From contig JAQFVV010000036.1 in the NCBI GenBank assembly GCA_028023455.1, positions 9,600,719 through 9,664,718 of the forward strand: DNA of 64,000 bases, written 5' to 3'. Shown in pieces: positions 1 to 12,511 of the stretch. The notes under the pieces are model-generated. The model was not told the origin of the DNA. It ran no database searches and worked only from the letters and a program-made list of their open reading frames with translations. Numbering within the stretch: the stretch's first letter is position 1; each line of letters begins with the position of its first letter. The stretch is from Epiperipatus broadwayi. Its lineage: Eukaryota; Onychophora; Udeonychophora; Euonychophora; Peripatidae. The translations under genes and the position numbers were made by a program.

Positions 1-2667
1 AAATGATTTACACCTACATTGGAAAAGTTCTGGATGACCATAGCATATGCATAACATGTGTGGATTATACCAACTGGCCATATGCTTGTAAATTCAAACA
101 TTTACAATTACAAAATATCGTTGGTTGGTTTGTGCATGATTACAAATCATGATAGCAGTAAACACAGACATTTGTATACTTTAAAGCACTAACATAACAG
201 AGTGAATCCTGAAGGAATTACATCCTTCAAGCAAACTTATCTTGATATTACATATTAAAATACAAGCAACCTCACCTACTATGGTGGAAAATTTAGTTTT
301 AATTAAACTTCATGGGTAATAGACCCAAAAAGAAGATGCCATAATGCAACTACCATAAATATATCAAAAGCATGGTGACTTCCAAAATAATATTTACATT
401 TGAGGCAAAATAAGTTGTTTGGACCTTTTGTCCCAGTGTATCAGGAAAATATATAGAGAGGCTCACCAAAAACAACAACAATAGGTATATAGAAATATGT
501 GATTTCAATCAATGAAAACAAAAGCATTATCAACTCATGGACAACTGTAATACCAATGGGGAATTTATCCACTCCATTCAGCACAATAATAATAATAACT
601 ATAATAAATAAGGCCTGATATACTAAGACCATTCTACAACTAACAATACCAAGATAAAAACTTCACAATAGTTGACTAAAGTTATAACTGAAAGTTTAAA
701 CTCAATAAACAATAAGTAATGTCTGCACCAACAAATTAATTTAAAAATCAATTGATTGAAATATAAATAAAGATAATGTCTAGCATATAAAATATTGGCA
801 CTAAGATATAACACACACAAGTATGGAATATTATATATTATCTTGAGATAATTAGTGGATATGAATAAAATGTAACCAGATTTTAAGAATAATAATTGAA
901 TTAAGACAATTATTAAATAATATAATTTATAATACAGTTCTATAAAATTTGTATATCTATACAATTTTTATATCATTAGTGTAATTGTTGTTTTACAATT
1001 TTAAATTAATACTTAATATTTATTATTTAATATATCTGTATGCAAACACGAATCTAGTAAAAATTAATATATATATATATATATATATATAATTACAACA
1101 TATTCCTATAATTTAAACTATAAAATGTCTTTAAAATAAATAATCCAATATATATATACTAAAATCCACATTAATCATTCTTAAGATTTTAACATTCAAA
1201 AGAAATTTGTAAGTTAGTTTCCAAATATTTTCAGTTATATATTCTTTCATAAAGATATATTTTAATGTTGTATAAAAAATAATAGACATTAAAAAAATAA
1301 GATACATTTTGAATTACAATTTAATTTCTTTAAGTCAGTTCATTTTCAAATCAAGCAGTTATATCCAGCACTTTCCCTTATTTTATTCATCCTAAAATGG
1401 CTTGACATGATGTTAAAATATGTACATATTATCAGTGAATTAATAGATTTGTTTCTTGTTGCTAAAACCATTGATTTCAATCATTTCCTTAATATCCAAT
1501 TATGTACCAGTTAAGTTGAGTATTACTTTGGATCATTAAGTAATTTGAAAATTATGTTAGGATATATAATTATAAATAGCTATTTTTAAACTTATTTATG
1601 AACGCTGGTTCACTTTTAAGTTTTATGTTTTACGAGGCTCCAATGGTGATATATTCACAGAAGAAGACGCAAATCACCTCAAAATGATAATGGCTGAACT
1701 TATCAAATCATTTTTAGTATTTAACCTTAATCTAATAATACTTTAATGAGATTTATAATAAGAATTTGGGGAAATGATGAAGGAAAGTTATGTCTTCTTC
1801 TTTCATTTGTTTTTTATTAACTAATAATAATGACCTGCATTCCATAGCCAGATTCTAACCCATTGTTGTAAATTCATATGCTGATTTAAAAAAAAAACTT
1901 TAACACTATTGTTTATCAATTTTAAAATATTTTTTTAAATAACCAAAAAAAATAATGTCAATAAAAAAACATATATATTACATTGAAAAATTTATGTTGT
2001 AATTTACAAATCAAATGAATATTTAAACAACCAGAATAATATTACTATATCTTTTATAATTTAAAATAAATAAATAAAGGTACAATATAATTATAATTAG
2101 CAATTTAAATACTACTGCTAACGATTATTTCTTTATACACACACTCATAATTATACACATATATATTGCCATTATAATGATCAATCTCAAAACAAAGCAT
2201 ATCATAATAAATAAATAAACCTGAACTAAATAACAATAAAACAATAACAATAACACTAACAACTTATTTACAAATCCTTAAGTAAAACTATATATTTCAA
2301 AAACCAAATTTATTGTACATTTAGACCATAGAAATACAGACCAAAAAGTAAAAAAAAAACAAGTAAATGATTATGAAATATCAAAGACATATTTTAAACC
2401 ATACTATAACTTCAAAAAGTAAGAATGGATTCTCCATCTTGTACAATATATATATAATGTCCATTAATTAAAAAAAATTGTAATTATAATAAATATAATA
2501 AATTTAATGGTTTACAAACAATTATAAATAATTCTTAAATCTGCAGAAGTACTTTCGGTTAATTTCTTAAACCTGCCTCATCTGCCATTAAATTGTGTAA
2601 ACCGTTAAATTTATTATTTTAATTATATATATAAACAATTTAACATTTAATATATATATATATATAA
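1..2667. other. AT-rich intergenic DNA, no gene
   Basis: I see no coding region or RNA gene. Short open frames on the minus strand near 441-964 are low-complexity, hydrophobic translations typical of AT-rich DNA and I do not regard them as genes. A (TA)n tract lies at about 1067-1090. An imperfect inverted repeat (2497-2524 against 2591-2616) could form a stem of about 26 bp around a 66-nt loop. Confidence 0.6.
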
Positions 2668-3115
2668 ATTGGTAGGTTTGAAGAACTTTTTGTTTAGAAA
2701 TAATAATCTTTGTAAATATTCATCAGATAAAGGCAAAAATATTAAAATATATTCTAATGAATTGTTAAATGTTGGATATCATTATAATCATATTTATTAT
2801 ACTATTAAAATTTTAATTTAAAATATAAATACAAAAATAAAAATAAGATTAATAATGATGATAATTCTTCTGATAATAAAATTTGGATATCAATACCATA
2901 TATTTCAAATCAACAGGCAAGTTTCATAAGGAAAATTTATAAAGGTATATGTGACCTTACATTTTATGCACCACCTATATTAAATAAATTAATAAATAAC
3001 TGTAAAGATAAAATCTTATTTACAAATAAAAATTGTATCATTTATAAATGGATGTGTAATTGTGGTAGTTGATATACAGGTGAGTCGAGATGCACATTGG
3101 AGAAATAACAAAAAA
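2668..3115 (+). pseudogene. Penelope-like element fragment: connector plus GIY-YIG start
   Basis: Conceptual translation with stops gives a connector region similar to the one in the relic at 34.4 kb (FLFRN..LCK followed by a GY motif), then a stretch ending in IYKWMCNCG and YTGESRCTLEK. The spaced cysteines before Y-TGE(S/T)R resemble the start of the GIY-YIG endonuclease domain of Penelope-like retroelements. No reverse transcriptase part precedes it, so this is a 5'-truncated relic. An in-frame stop falls just before the YTGES motif and the frame degrades after about 3110. It abuts a different PLE family that begins near 3150, so two separate insertions are likely. The family assignment rests on motif reading only. 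Confidence 0.6.
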
Positions 3116-3149
3116 GCACAATACAATGATTTACCTGATTTTATCATTC

Positions 3150-4400
3150 CATTAGCAAAGCATTGCCTTGAAAGACATTTTTGTTTATAATTCTCAAAAG
3201 TTTAAACAAATTAAAGGGCTTTCTATGAAATCTCCACTGTCACATGTAATTGCTGATCTTTTCATGGATAATTTTGAAAGTCAAGTATTATGTGAAGCTA
3301 CTAAAAAATCTATTTGCCTTTGATATGTGGATGATACATTGTTATATGGCCTCATGGCATTAATGCCTTAAATTCATTTCTTGTTTTTAGAAATAATTGG
3401 CATCCAAATATTAAATTTACCATGGAAGTGGGAAATAGCAGATCACTTGTTTTTCTAGATGTTTTAATTACAAGAAAATGTGATGAAACATTATTAATAT
3501 TGGTTTACAGAAAATCCGTCCATACAAACAAATGTCTTAATTTGAATTCTCATCATCATCCTTCTCAAATTTTTTTCTGTAGCAAAAAACCTTTTGACTA
3601 GAGCTTATAATTTATATGATAAAAACATCTTGCTTAAGAAATAGAACTTACAATAAATATTCTACCTTCTAATGATTATAATAAAAACATCATATGTAAG
3701 GCTTTATATAGCATTGATACTAAAAAGAAAAAAGAGTATAGAATTGACAATTAATCTTTTAATAAAATAATTTTACCTTATATTAAAGAGGTTACTGATA
3801 AAATCAGTAAAAGTCTATCTTGTTTTAATATAAAGCCTATTTTTTTTTACTGGCAAAAAAAATTGGTGAATTTTTACATAAATCTAAAGACAGAATAATT
3901 TTGGAACACCAAGAAGTTTATAAAATTCCATGATTGTAGTGCTAAAGAAGCTATGTAGGTCAGTATAATGGATGAATAGATGTCAGAATTAAGGAATATA
4001 AAATGTTTTTAATCAAAAAATTAACATATCAGTTTTTACTTCCCATTTTTTAGAAATTGATCACAAACCTAACTTTGACAATGCAAAAATGCTTACTAAT
4101 TTGGAGAGATATGAATTAAGAACCATGAGAGAGTCAATTTAAATAATAAAGAGACCTACTGGGTTAAATAGGGCTGATGAAGCACAACGTATTCCAGCCA
4201 TATGGAAACCTCTCATTTTATATGTCTTCTAATATTGACTTTAAATTAATGGGAGATAAAACTAAGAGAAGTATACATTTTGATAAACCTCATATTCTGA
4301 ATACTAAACTATTAAAAACTGATTCTCATGCTTCATCTCGCATTCAGTCATGTTACAGTTTGAGATTGAACAAATTTTCTTTCAAGAGTTTACCTTGACA
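3150..4400 (+). pseudogene. Penelope-like element: 3' half of RT plus GIY-YIG endonuclease, decayed
   Basis: Translating across several frameshifts and stops gives, in order: the PLE RT block GLSMKSPLSHVIADLFM (about 3209-3260), the catalytic YVDDT motif (about 3327, preceded by a stop), a FLD-type block, an HTNKCLN-type connector (about 3520), a GIY-YIG region with VYKI, paired cysteines, a YVGQYNGRI-like stretch and a following KEYKM (about 3915-4000), and the typical C-terminal tail DHKPNF...LERYELRTMRES (about 4060-4140), continuing to RIPAIWKP near 4210. RT followed by GIY-YIG is diagnostic of Penelope-like elements. The N-terminal half is missing. Many stops show it is inactive. Short open stretches at 4177-4544 are only remnants of its 3' end. 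Confidence 0.75.
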
Positions 4401-4584
4401 ATGGCCAATGCTAGTTCATTGAAATATCGGTATATAATAAAAATAACACACAGTTTTACCCAAAAAATCATTGATATATATATATATGATCAAAAGATGG
4501 AGCTTTACCAATACTTCCAAACAAGCGTATTTTTGTTTACATAAACATCAGAGTCAGAATTCACTGTCTCTTTTGCTGGCTCCA

Positions 4585-4631
4585 CCCTCAGATCTGCTGA
4601 TTTCAAGCTGATTTGCTATCATCAGTGAAGG
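4585..4631 (-). ncRNA. Hammerhead ribozyme-like motif, unit 1
   Basis: Minus strand, 5' to 3': CCTTCA (stem I), CTGATGA core, a 14-nt stem-loop II, GAAA core, an 8-nt stem III (TCAGCAGA), the cleavage triplet ATC, then TGAGGG closing stem I with one G-T wobble. All core positions are present. Stem III would be only 2 bp with a 4-nt loop, as in minimal type I hammerheads. Stem II is weak: only an A-T, G-C, C-G stretch behind a T-T mismatch. Activity is inferred, not shown. Confidence 0.55.
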
Positions 4632-4996
4632 ATAGGAGTTAGAAACTAGACCTAAACACTAACTTCAAGCATTTATGCAACAAGTTTTTATCAGTTTGCA
4701 AGCAAGAATTTTTTAGACATGTAAATGTCTTCAAACCCAGCTTAACAAGACAGATAGCTATATGGGTCTGATATCAGTTCAGTTTCACCACATAGTCAAA
4801 GCTTCTGCAAAATATATCATTGCAAGAAACTTCAAAGGTACATTTATGAAAAACAAAAACAAGTTATATATACGTAAACTTGCTATCGCTTGTATTTATG
4901 ATCAATAGATGGAGCTTTACCAAGACCTCCAAACAAGCATATTTTTGTTTACATAAACATCAGAGTCAGAATTCAGTGTCTCTTTCACTGGCTCCA

Positions 4997-5042
4997 CCCT
5001 CAGGTCAGCTGATTTCAAGCTGATTTGCTATCATTAGTGAAG
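4997..5042 (-). ncRNA. Degenerate hammerhead-like motif, unit 2
   Basis: This has the same layout as the motif at 4585, but the core reads CTAATGA instead of CTGATGA and the T before the cleavage site is a C (GACC rather than GATC). Both changes hit positions that hammerheads need, so this copy is predicted to be inactive. Confidence 0.5.
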
Positions 5043-5215
5043 GATAGGAGTTAGAACATAGACCTAAACACTAACTCCAAGCATTTATGCAACAAGTTTC
5101 TATCAGTTTGCAAGCATGAATTTTTCAGACACGTAAATGTCTTCAAACCCATCTTAACAAGCCAGATAGCTATATGGGTCTGATATCAATTCAGTTTCAC
5201 CACAGAATCAAAGCG

Positions 5216-6777
5216 ACCCATCAAAAGTTATTTAATGTAGGAGATACATTTAGTTAGACCATAACATTAGATACAGATATTTATAGGCTTGAGGTTTTTG
5301 AAAAGAGGGACCTAGTATAGTGTCATGGTGTTAGCATAATGGCTGAATATCTGTGGATTCAATATTTTGAGGTGTTTTATCAGATTACAGAAGAAAACAG
5401 TCTAGCCGACTTGACACCCCACATTTTGTGGAATCAATTGACAAAAGGTCTTCAGACAGAGTTGCAATGGCCCAAATTTGTTGGAATTATCCCATGCATT
5501 GCTCTTGTTATGTGATTATATATATGTATATGGTCCAGGGACATTCATCACCCTGTTTAATAACCTGAAACAAAGATGAGATGACTCGGGCATTCTGATG
5601 CACATCTCTGGATAAAGCTTAGTAACATGAAGAGTGGCCTATTTTAACAATGCTTTGGGATGGACTAATAACTAGTCAAATATCTATAAGTAAGCTTATA
5701 ACCTATAATGATAACATCAAAGATAATGAAATGATCGTATTTATTAAACGTAGTTTAAAGACATTATTAGAAAAGTATTTTTAATACCAATGAAACTTCT
5801 AAATCCCCTTCCCCCTTTCATTACACTTATTTAATAAAACTTTACATACATCTAACATAGTATACAATTAAGTCTAAGGTGTGCTTTAAGAAAAATATTT
5901 ATATATATGTTTAGATGGGAAAAAATAAAGACAAAAAAAGTAATATATAGATTTAACATATTTGTTTGCATTAATATTGTGCTCTTACAGAGATTATTAA
6001 CATTGTATAAATTGTAAACTAATCAAAGGTGAAACTTTAATTCTCCCTCTGTTGTTTACACAAAAAGTACAATAATTAGCAAAACATTTTTTAAAAAAAA
6101 ATCTCCCAACCTAGCAAGCATTATAGTTTTAAAAGTAAAAACAAACTAATTAACTAAGTGTTGCTCCTATCTAACACGAGGAGCTAATATAAAAAATATC
6201 TATTCTGGCAAGGGTGGGAGTTCATTGAAATATCATTTAGCATTTAAAATATATATTAGACAAAATATTAATAAAATAATTGCCACATTAAATTAAAAAT
6301 GAAAAAAATTATGAGGCTAATCAAAATGGTTATAGAAAAAAATAGACTATAAAAGTTACAAATAATTAATATTAAATTCTTTCATATTTTAAGAGTTAAA
6401 CAGAAGAAAGTTTGAAGTTCATAAAGTGGCACTTTACAGCACTACCTTTGGAAAGCAGGTAGCAGATCACCTTGTTAGTTTTCATGGTATAGCAGCAGGT
6501 TCATGGATGTTCATTAGTAGTGGCAGGCTAGCTGGAGTTGAGTTAGCCTGGTCATGGAGAGGTGTTTCTTGAAAATTTTAGTGATGTAGATTTGTTCAGC
6601 AGATGCCTTTCAAATCTACATACTCCTCCCTGATGACTGAATTTGGGCTCTATTTATATGACTCTGGTTTATCTAAGGAATTCTATTAAGTTGTCATACC
6701 TGTGGGTATAAAAGAATACTGCAGAACATCTTTTAGTAAGGAATTTCTCCTTTGTTAATTTTTCCGTGATTGTTACG
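5216..6777. other. Unannotated AT-rich DNA with a possible LTR-type promoter
   Basis: No gene seen. Around 5325-5375 a TTAGCATAATGG...GGATTCAA pair weakly recalls tRNA-type A and B boxes, but I could not delimit a SINE. Around 6645-6665 the minus strand reads ATATAAATAGAGCCC, a TATA-like box followed by a relatively GC-richer stretch to about 6420, resembling an LTR promoter/leader. No element boundaries were found. Confidence 0.35.
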
Positions 6778-7500
6778 AGATGACTCATAGCTGATTCAAG
6801 TATCTTGAATTCCATTATTTTTAATGCTAAGGTAAAGATTTTGTGCTCTTTTTAAAGGTTAAAAAAAGTTCCGTAAGATGCTGCCCTCTCTTGAATTATT
6901 TTACAAGTAAAAATCAATAAAACTGACATAAAGGTCTAATAAAGGGAGGAGGCAGGACATTTTATTTTGATTATCTGTAACCATCAAGTTCAAAGAAAGC
7001 TGCTTGTCAAAACAAAACTGCTAAGATTTTTTTTCTTTCATTTCGAAAGTAATAAATGGATGTTTTAGACCACTTTAAAAGTATTTTTGACATATTATAA
7101 ATTATTTTGATAAAATATGCTAAAAATAAAATTATTTTAGAAAAATAGTTAAGACTTTAGCAAAAAATTATTTACTTATCCACACAATGTAAAATTGGCA
7201 AAAAAATCACTGATATCATCAAAACTTTTTGGTTGGTCAGTAACCTTTGTTTTACATTTGCCGCTATCAAATATTTTTATAATTATAAATAGAAATTTAT
7301 TTAGTTTCTAAAAAACTTTTGTTCACTTTTATAACCTGACAAATTATTATATACTTTTTACAAACGAATCTAAAGTGAATATAATATTAAAAGATGAATA
7401 TATTTTGACAGTTGAGTTTGTGACTTAACCAATTAAAAGTTTTGACTTTTACCTCACTTGGCCAATAAAGTAATTAGCGGTCAAATGGTTAATCAGGTAG
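6778..7500 (+). repeat. Dispersed ~720-bp repeat, copy 1
   Basis: This segment is similar along its length to the reverse complement of about 23705-24478. Shared landmarks in order: GAGATGACTCA near 6779, ACAAGTAAAAATCAATAAAACTGACAT, GTTTTAGACCA near 7062, TTTTGACATATTATA, and ACCTCACT..GCCAATAAA near 7455. No coding potential is evident, so it is probably a non-autonomous or truncated transposable element of unknown class. Confidence 0.6.
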
Positions 7501-7944
7501 TGTAAAACAATGCAAATGGATTACTATTTTTGAAACAATTGTTCTAAATCTATTTCTCACTTAGAAGTAGATTTTACCAAATGATAAGTTTTGTTAATGA
7601 AATTTATTTAACTTTCTAATAGAGATAATAATTTAATCATGCTAATTGATTTTGGTTTGGAATGCTTTTCCAAGCTACCAAGCCGATTGCATCATTCCAC
7701 CCCTATTACATACATACGTATTTTTAGTACATAAAATTTTAAATACACATTTTCATCTAACATATACAAATATAAATATTAATTTATAGCTAATCCCCCA
7801 TCACTTTTAATATATACATGCGATTTATGCTCAAATAAACGACCTATTAAAATTATATGAAATATTATTGATTTATTTAATTCAAGATCTTGTTAATGTT
7901 TATTTTGGATACAAAATTAAAAAAAAATTGAATTGAATAGGTAC

Positions 7945-7984
<40 letters not shown>

Positions 7985-9211
7985 AGGATTGGGATTTGAA
8001 TCCAGTTTGGTGGTGAGGGATTGGATAGGACTGTGAAACTCATGAAACATAATCTGAATCTCAGATTCTGTGTCTATATATATATTATGTCTCAATTTTG
8101 AATTTGACTTGATTATGATTAGGCTAATATTTATAGGATACATCCTAAATCCAGCTACAGCTAATGACTGCTGCTGATTAATTGGACATGATATTATCCT
8201 ATGTTTATTATATTTAATCAAATAATAATCCTCTTATTCTCTGATTTTATTCAGTTAAATATATTTAAATGCTGACTAATATTCTGTACAACTACATCAT
8301 CCTTATTTTCCATGCCATCACAATATATACATATATTAAAACTTATGACAATTTCTGATAAATTAATCTACATTAATGTTTGGCTATAACATCAGTAGAC
8401 ATCTATCAATTAAATTGGCCCAGCTAGTAAAAATTATGTGATCTAGTATATATAATAAGGTTTGCTTGACTTATTAAATTAAAATTAGTCCATTTTTACA
8501 ATAATACTTCATTTATTATAAAAATATTAATTCACCTTTAAAAAAATGTGAAATGCATCAATTCTCCGAAAGTAATTAATATATTTAAAACAAATTATTG
8601 ATGTTAAATATTTTAAAATGTTAAAATTATTATCTTCCATAAGGTTGATAAATCTGCTTCCTTAACAGAATTATTTATTTAAGAATAAAATGTATTTCAG
8701 CAGATCACTATAAACTGTCCCGAAGGAAGTAATTTGGCATTTGTTCAATATTTTTAGTAATTTTTAAAGTGAAATTGTATTTGATTTACTCATAAAAACG
8801 TATATATATATAAACAAATAATTAACGGTATAAACAATATTGTAGTTTAAATTCTTTTGAAGCGCTTTCTATTATGTAGTAATCCTCGTCATACTTTGTT
8901 TTATAAATAATAAAGTCGGATCAAACATTTAATTTTTGCATAAACTTAGTGCACACAATCAAAATGGTAGAATTTACAAATGCGTTCTTATAATAAAAAA
9001 ATAATCATACATATATAGGAAGTGTCAACCTTAACAAAGAATATCTTTGATTGTGCAAGTAAATAAATCCCATACACTTTGTTTAAGCTTAACTTGCAGA
9101 TCATTTCAATTCATCTCATCTTCTCTTTTTGTGAAATTAGTTGGCTATGTACTCTGAAAGCTAGAGATTATTCTATAATATGATATTATCTGTGTTTAAA
9201 TATGTGTATAT
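7501..9211. other. AT-rich DNA without recognised genes
   Basis: No gene seen. It contains a (TA)n(TG)n microsatellite at about 7942-7985. The open frame across it on the minus strand is a low-complexity artefact (His-Thr and Ile-Tyr repeats). Confidence 0.55.
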
Positions 9212-12200
9212 ATATACATAAGGCTGCAGAAAGGAGTTTGCTATTAACTGAAAGGAGACCCTTTGATTCCTCTTGGAGGCCTTAAAGGAACCGAGCAGGG
9301 CAAATTCCTAATGTCCACTCCATACGTTCTTGTCGTTGCAGCTGTTATTACTATGTGATTATTCATATAGTATACGAACATGGATGGGCTGCTCACCAAC
9401 ACGCATTAGCCAGCGTGGTGAGTTTATTGGCTTTTTACCTCTGAGTTTAAGATCAAAAAACACCATGGTCTTTCTTCTCAGTGCCTGATAAGGCAGAATG
9501 AATGTTTGTGTAAATGATAAATATTTTTCCAATACATATATACAATTATGACAGACAAAAATAAAGCATGGCCCTTATTCCCAAGAGGCTGTAAAGTCAC
9601 CAACCAAGGCAGCGGTTGGTGGCCGAAGGTGGAGGGTGCTAAGAATCCCCTGATTGCAGACCCAGGCTGCCATTTGATGACAACTTTTTATTTAGGTACT
9701 TACAACTGCAGATCATTTTCAAGTGAAGGAAGATTGCAAGAATTAGAAGAAGAACTGTCTTATATTAAATGGGACATTATTGGACTTTGTGAAGTTAGAA
9801 GAAAAGGAGAAGAAACAATTGATTTAAAAAGTGGACATATACTCTATTATAAAGGCACATATATTGGAAATACAAGTGGAGTAGGATTCATTATAAATAA
9901 AAAGTGAAAGAACAATATTGTGGAGATTGATGGTGTATCAGACAGAGTGGCAAGATTAGTTATACAACTTAATAGCAGATACCAAATGCAGATAATTCAG
10001 GTTTATGCCCCAACAAGTTCTCATAGTGATGAAGTAGTAGAAGATTTTTATATGGATGTACAAAAGGCTTTTGATCAGAGTAAACAACATTTTAAAATTG
10101 TTATGGGAGAAAAATGAAAGATGAGATTGCTGTAGGTAATTTTGGTTATGGTAATAGAAATGACAGAGGACATAGACTTGTGGAGTTTGCAGAAAAAGAA
10201 AAACTTTATATTATGAATTCATTTTTTGAGAAAAATGTTAAAAGGAAATGGACATGGAAGCATCCAAATGAAGGTACAGCAGAATTGGATTATATTTTGA
10301 CTAACAGAACATACATATTTCAAGATTGTAATGTTCTTAATAAATTTAACACAGGAAGTGATCATCGATTAGTAAGGTGTAAGTTACGTGTTAATGTAAA
10401 ACTAGAGAGACAAAAATTATTAAGAAAAACAATATTTACAGTTGATATTCCTAATCTTCAGAAACATTCTAATGAATTTAAATTAGAACTTACAAATAGG
10501 TTTCAAGTGTTAGGAGATTTTGAACATGATACAGATTTGAATGAAATTAATATGAAAATAACTGATACACTTTTAAAAACTGCAACAAACATAGCTGGTA
10601 GAAAAAAGCAGCAATTGACTAATAAAATTTCTACTGAGACTAGAGAAATTTATGAAGAGAAGAAGGAATATGAAGATATACAAAAATGATGTATTAAAAA
10701 GAATTGAATATCTCGAATTTTGTAAAATGGTACTGAAAAGAGTTGAAAATGATATAAGAAAGTATAACTGTGAAATAGCAAGGAAAGCTGTAGAAGAAAA
10801 TAAAAGTCTCAAAAATGTTAAACAACATTTTGGTATTGGTAGGAAATTTATATCTGCAATAAGAAAAAAAGATGGAATTATTACTAAAAAGAGAGATGAC
10901 ATCATGAAATTGGTAGAAGATTTTTATCAAGAATTATATAGTAATAAAGAACAAGTACCTCCTATATCTATTACATCTTCCGAATTGCCCAGAATTTTAA
11001 ATGAAGAAGTGAGACATGCAATTAATTGTATGAAAAAAGGAAAGGCTCCAGGAAATGATGGAATTATAATTGATATATTAAAAGAAGCAGGTAAAGAAAT
11101 AGAAACAATTTTAGCAAAGTTATATACCAAATGTCTAAATGATAAAGATGTACCGGAAGATTGGAAGAATGCAGTAATAATATTAATATTTAAAAAAGGT
11201 GATAAAGAAGATATAAGAAATTACAGACCTATCAGCCTTTTATCAGTTTTATATAAAATTTTTACCAAGATAATTACAACTCGTCTACAGAGAACTTTGG
11301 ATTTCCACCAACCAAGAGAACAAGCTGGATTTAAAAGTGGTTTTAGTACAATAGATCATATCCAGGTATTGAGAGAAGTCATAGAAAGGACAAATGAATA
11401 TGAGTTGTCTTTATGTTTTGGTTTGTAGATTATGAAAAGGCATTTGATTCTATACACATTTCTTCAGTGATTAAAGCATTGGATCATCAAATTATAGATC
11501 CAGGATATTGTCATATTTTAAAGAATATTTATAAAAATGCAACAGCAACAATTAGATTACATAATGATACTGGAAAAATCAACATTGAGAAAGGTGTAAG
11601 ACAAGGTGATTCCATATCTCCAAAACTCTCTACAGCAGTGCTGTAAGAAGTATTTTGTGGATTAAAATGGGAAACTAAAGGAGTGAAAGTAAATGGAGAG
11701 TATTTAAGTCATTTAGATTTCACAGATGATGTAGTTGTTTTTGCAAATAATGCTTCTGAGCTGCAGGAAATGTTGCAGGAGTTAGCAGATGAAAATAGAA
11801 AAGTAGGATTTAAGATAAATGTTAAAAGGACTAAAGTAATGTTTAATCGATTTGCTCAAAATATGAAAATAAAGATTGATTATGAAGAATTAGAAGAAGT
11901 TAACAGTTACAAATACCTTGGTCAGATTATTAATACAGATGGAAACATAATGGAGGAAATTAATCATAGAATTAAACTTGGTTGGAGTGGTTTTGGTAGA
12001 AATAACTTGATACTAAAAGGAAATATGCCTATGTGTTTGAAAAGGATGGTTTTTAACAAATGTGTTTTACCAGTTCTTACTTATGGATCTGAGACTTGGA
12101 CACTTAATAGAAAAGCAATACAGAGACTTCAGGCCACTCAAAGGAGTATGGAGAGATGTATGTTGGGAGTAACAAGAAGAGATCCAAAACGCAATGTATG

Positions 12201-12511
12201 GGTAAGACAACAAACAGGTGTTAATGACCTTATTGAAAAAATTAAAAGATTGAAATGGAATTGGGCTGGACATATTGCTAGAAGAGATGATAATAGATGG
12301 ACAATTGAAATTTTCAACTGGATTCCAAAATTGTAAAAGACCCAGAAAGAGACCACATGTGAGATGGATGGATGAAATAAGAAAATGTGCAGGGGTGTTG
12401 TGGAGAAGAGAAGCTAAAGATCGGAGAAGATGGATTGAACTTGGAGAGACCTTCATCCTGCAGTGGATTCATAATGGTTGATGATGATGATGATGATGAT
12501 GATATACATAA
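9212..12511 (+). mobile_element. RTE/BovB-type LINE, copy A, with 10-bp target-site duplication
   Basis: The element proper is 9222-12501. It is bracketed by identical 10-bp direct repeats ATATACATAA at 9212-9221 and 12502-12511, the target-site duplication expected from target-primed reverse transcription. It ends in a (TGA)n simple-repeat tail at about 12478-12501 instead of poly(A), as is usual in the RTE clade. It is a close relative of copy B at 41.7-45.0 kb, in the opposite orientation. The 5' leader (9222-9547) is also shared with copy B, so both copies appear full length at about 3.3 kb. Confidence 0.88.
9548..12481 (+). pseudogene. LINE endonuclease-reverse transcriptase, multiply disrupted (copy A)
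   Basis: Originally one protein of about 950 residues with an N-terminal APE-type endonuclease and a C-terminal RT. Blocks present in order: LGTYNCRS, IIGLCEVRRKG, VYAPTS, SDHRLV (endonuclease); then NYRPISLLSVLYKIF, AGFKSGFS, FVDYEKAFDS, GVRQGDSISP and the RT catalytic block, here FTDD rather than FADD; then LTYGSETWTL and a basic WAGHIARRD tail. Disruptions visible against copy B: W-to-stop near 9905, loss of the DFNAR catalytic block near 10107, frameshifts near 10660, 11415 and 12330, and a Q-to-stop at about 11645. The FADD-to-FTDD change and the missing DFN motif mean that even the readable parts would not be functional. Confidence 0.9.

Larger units (their letters stand above)
4488..5215 (-). 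repeat. Tandem ~412-bp repeat with hammerhead-like motifs (array 1)
   Basis: Two head-to-tail units start with GATCAA-AGATGGAGC at 4488 and 4900; the second stops at about 5215. The unit begins directly after a short (TA)n tract. The same unit recurs at 21.9-23.6 kb. Each unit holds, on the minus strand, a sequence with the order and spacing of a hammerhead ribozyme (see separate entries). No open reading frame is conserved. The size, tandem arrangement and one ribozyme per unit resemble metazoan retrozyme-type non-autonomous retroelements or the pseudo-LTRs of Penelope-like elements. The PLE relic just upstream is on the opposite strand, so ownership by that PLE is not supported. Confidence 0.7.

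Noticed and set aside
441-964. Two minus-strand open frames with hydrophobic translations
   Set aside because: Low-complexity Ile/Leu/Tyr-rich translations are typical of AT-rich non-coding DNA; no motif or conserved context.
7877-8221. 114-codon minus-strand open frame
   Set aside because: It runs through a (TA)n(TG)n microsatellite that yields His-Thr and Ile-Tyr repeats; no domain.
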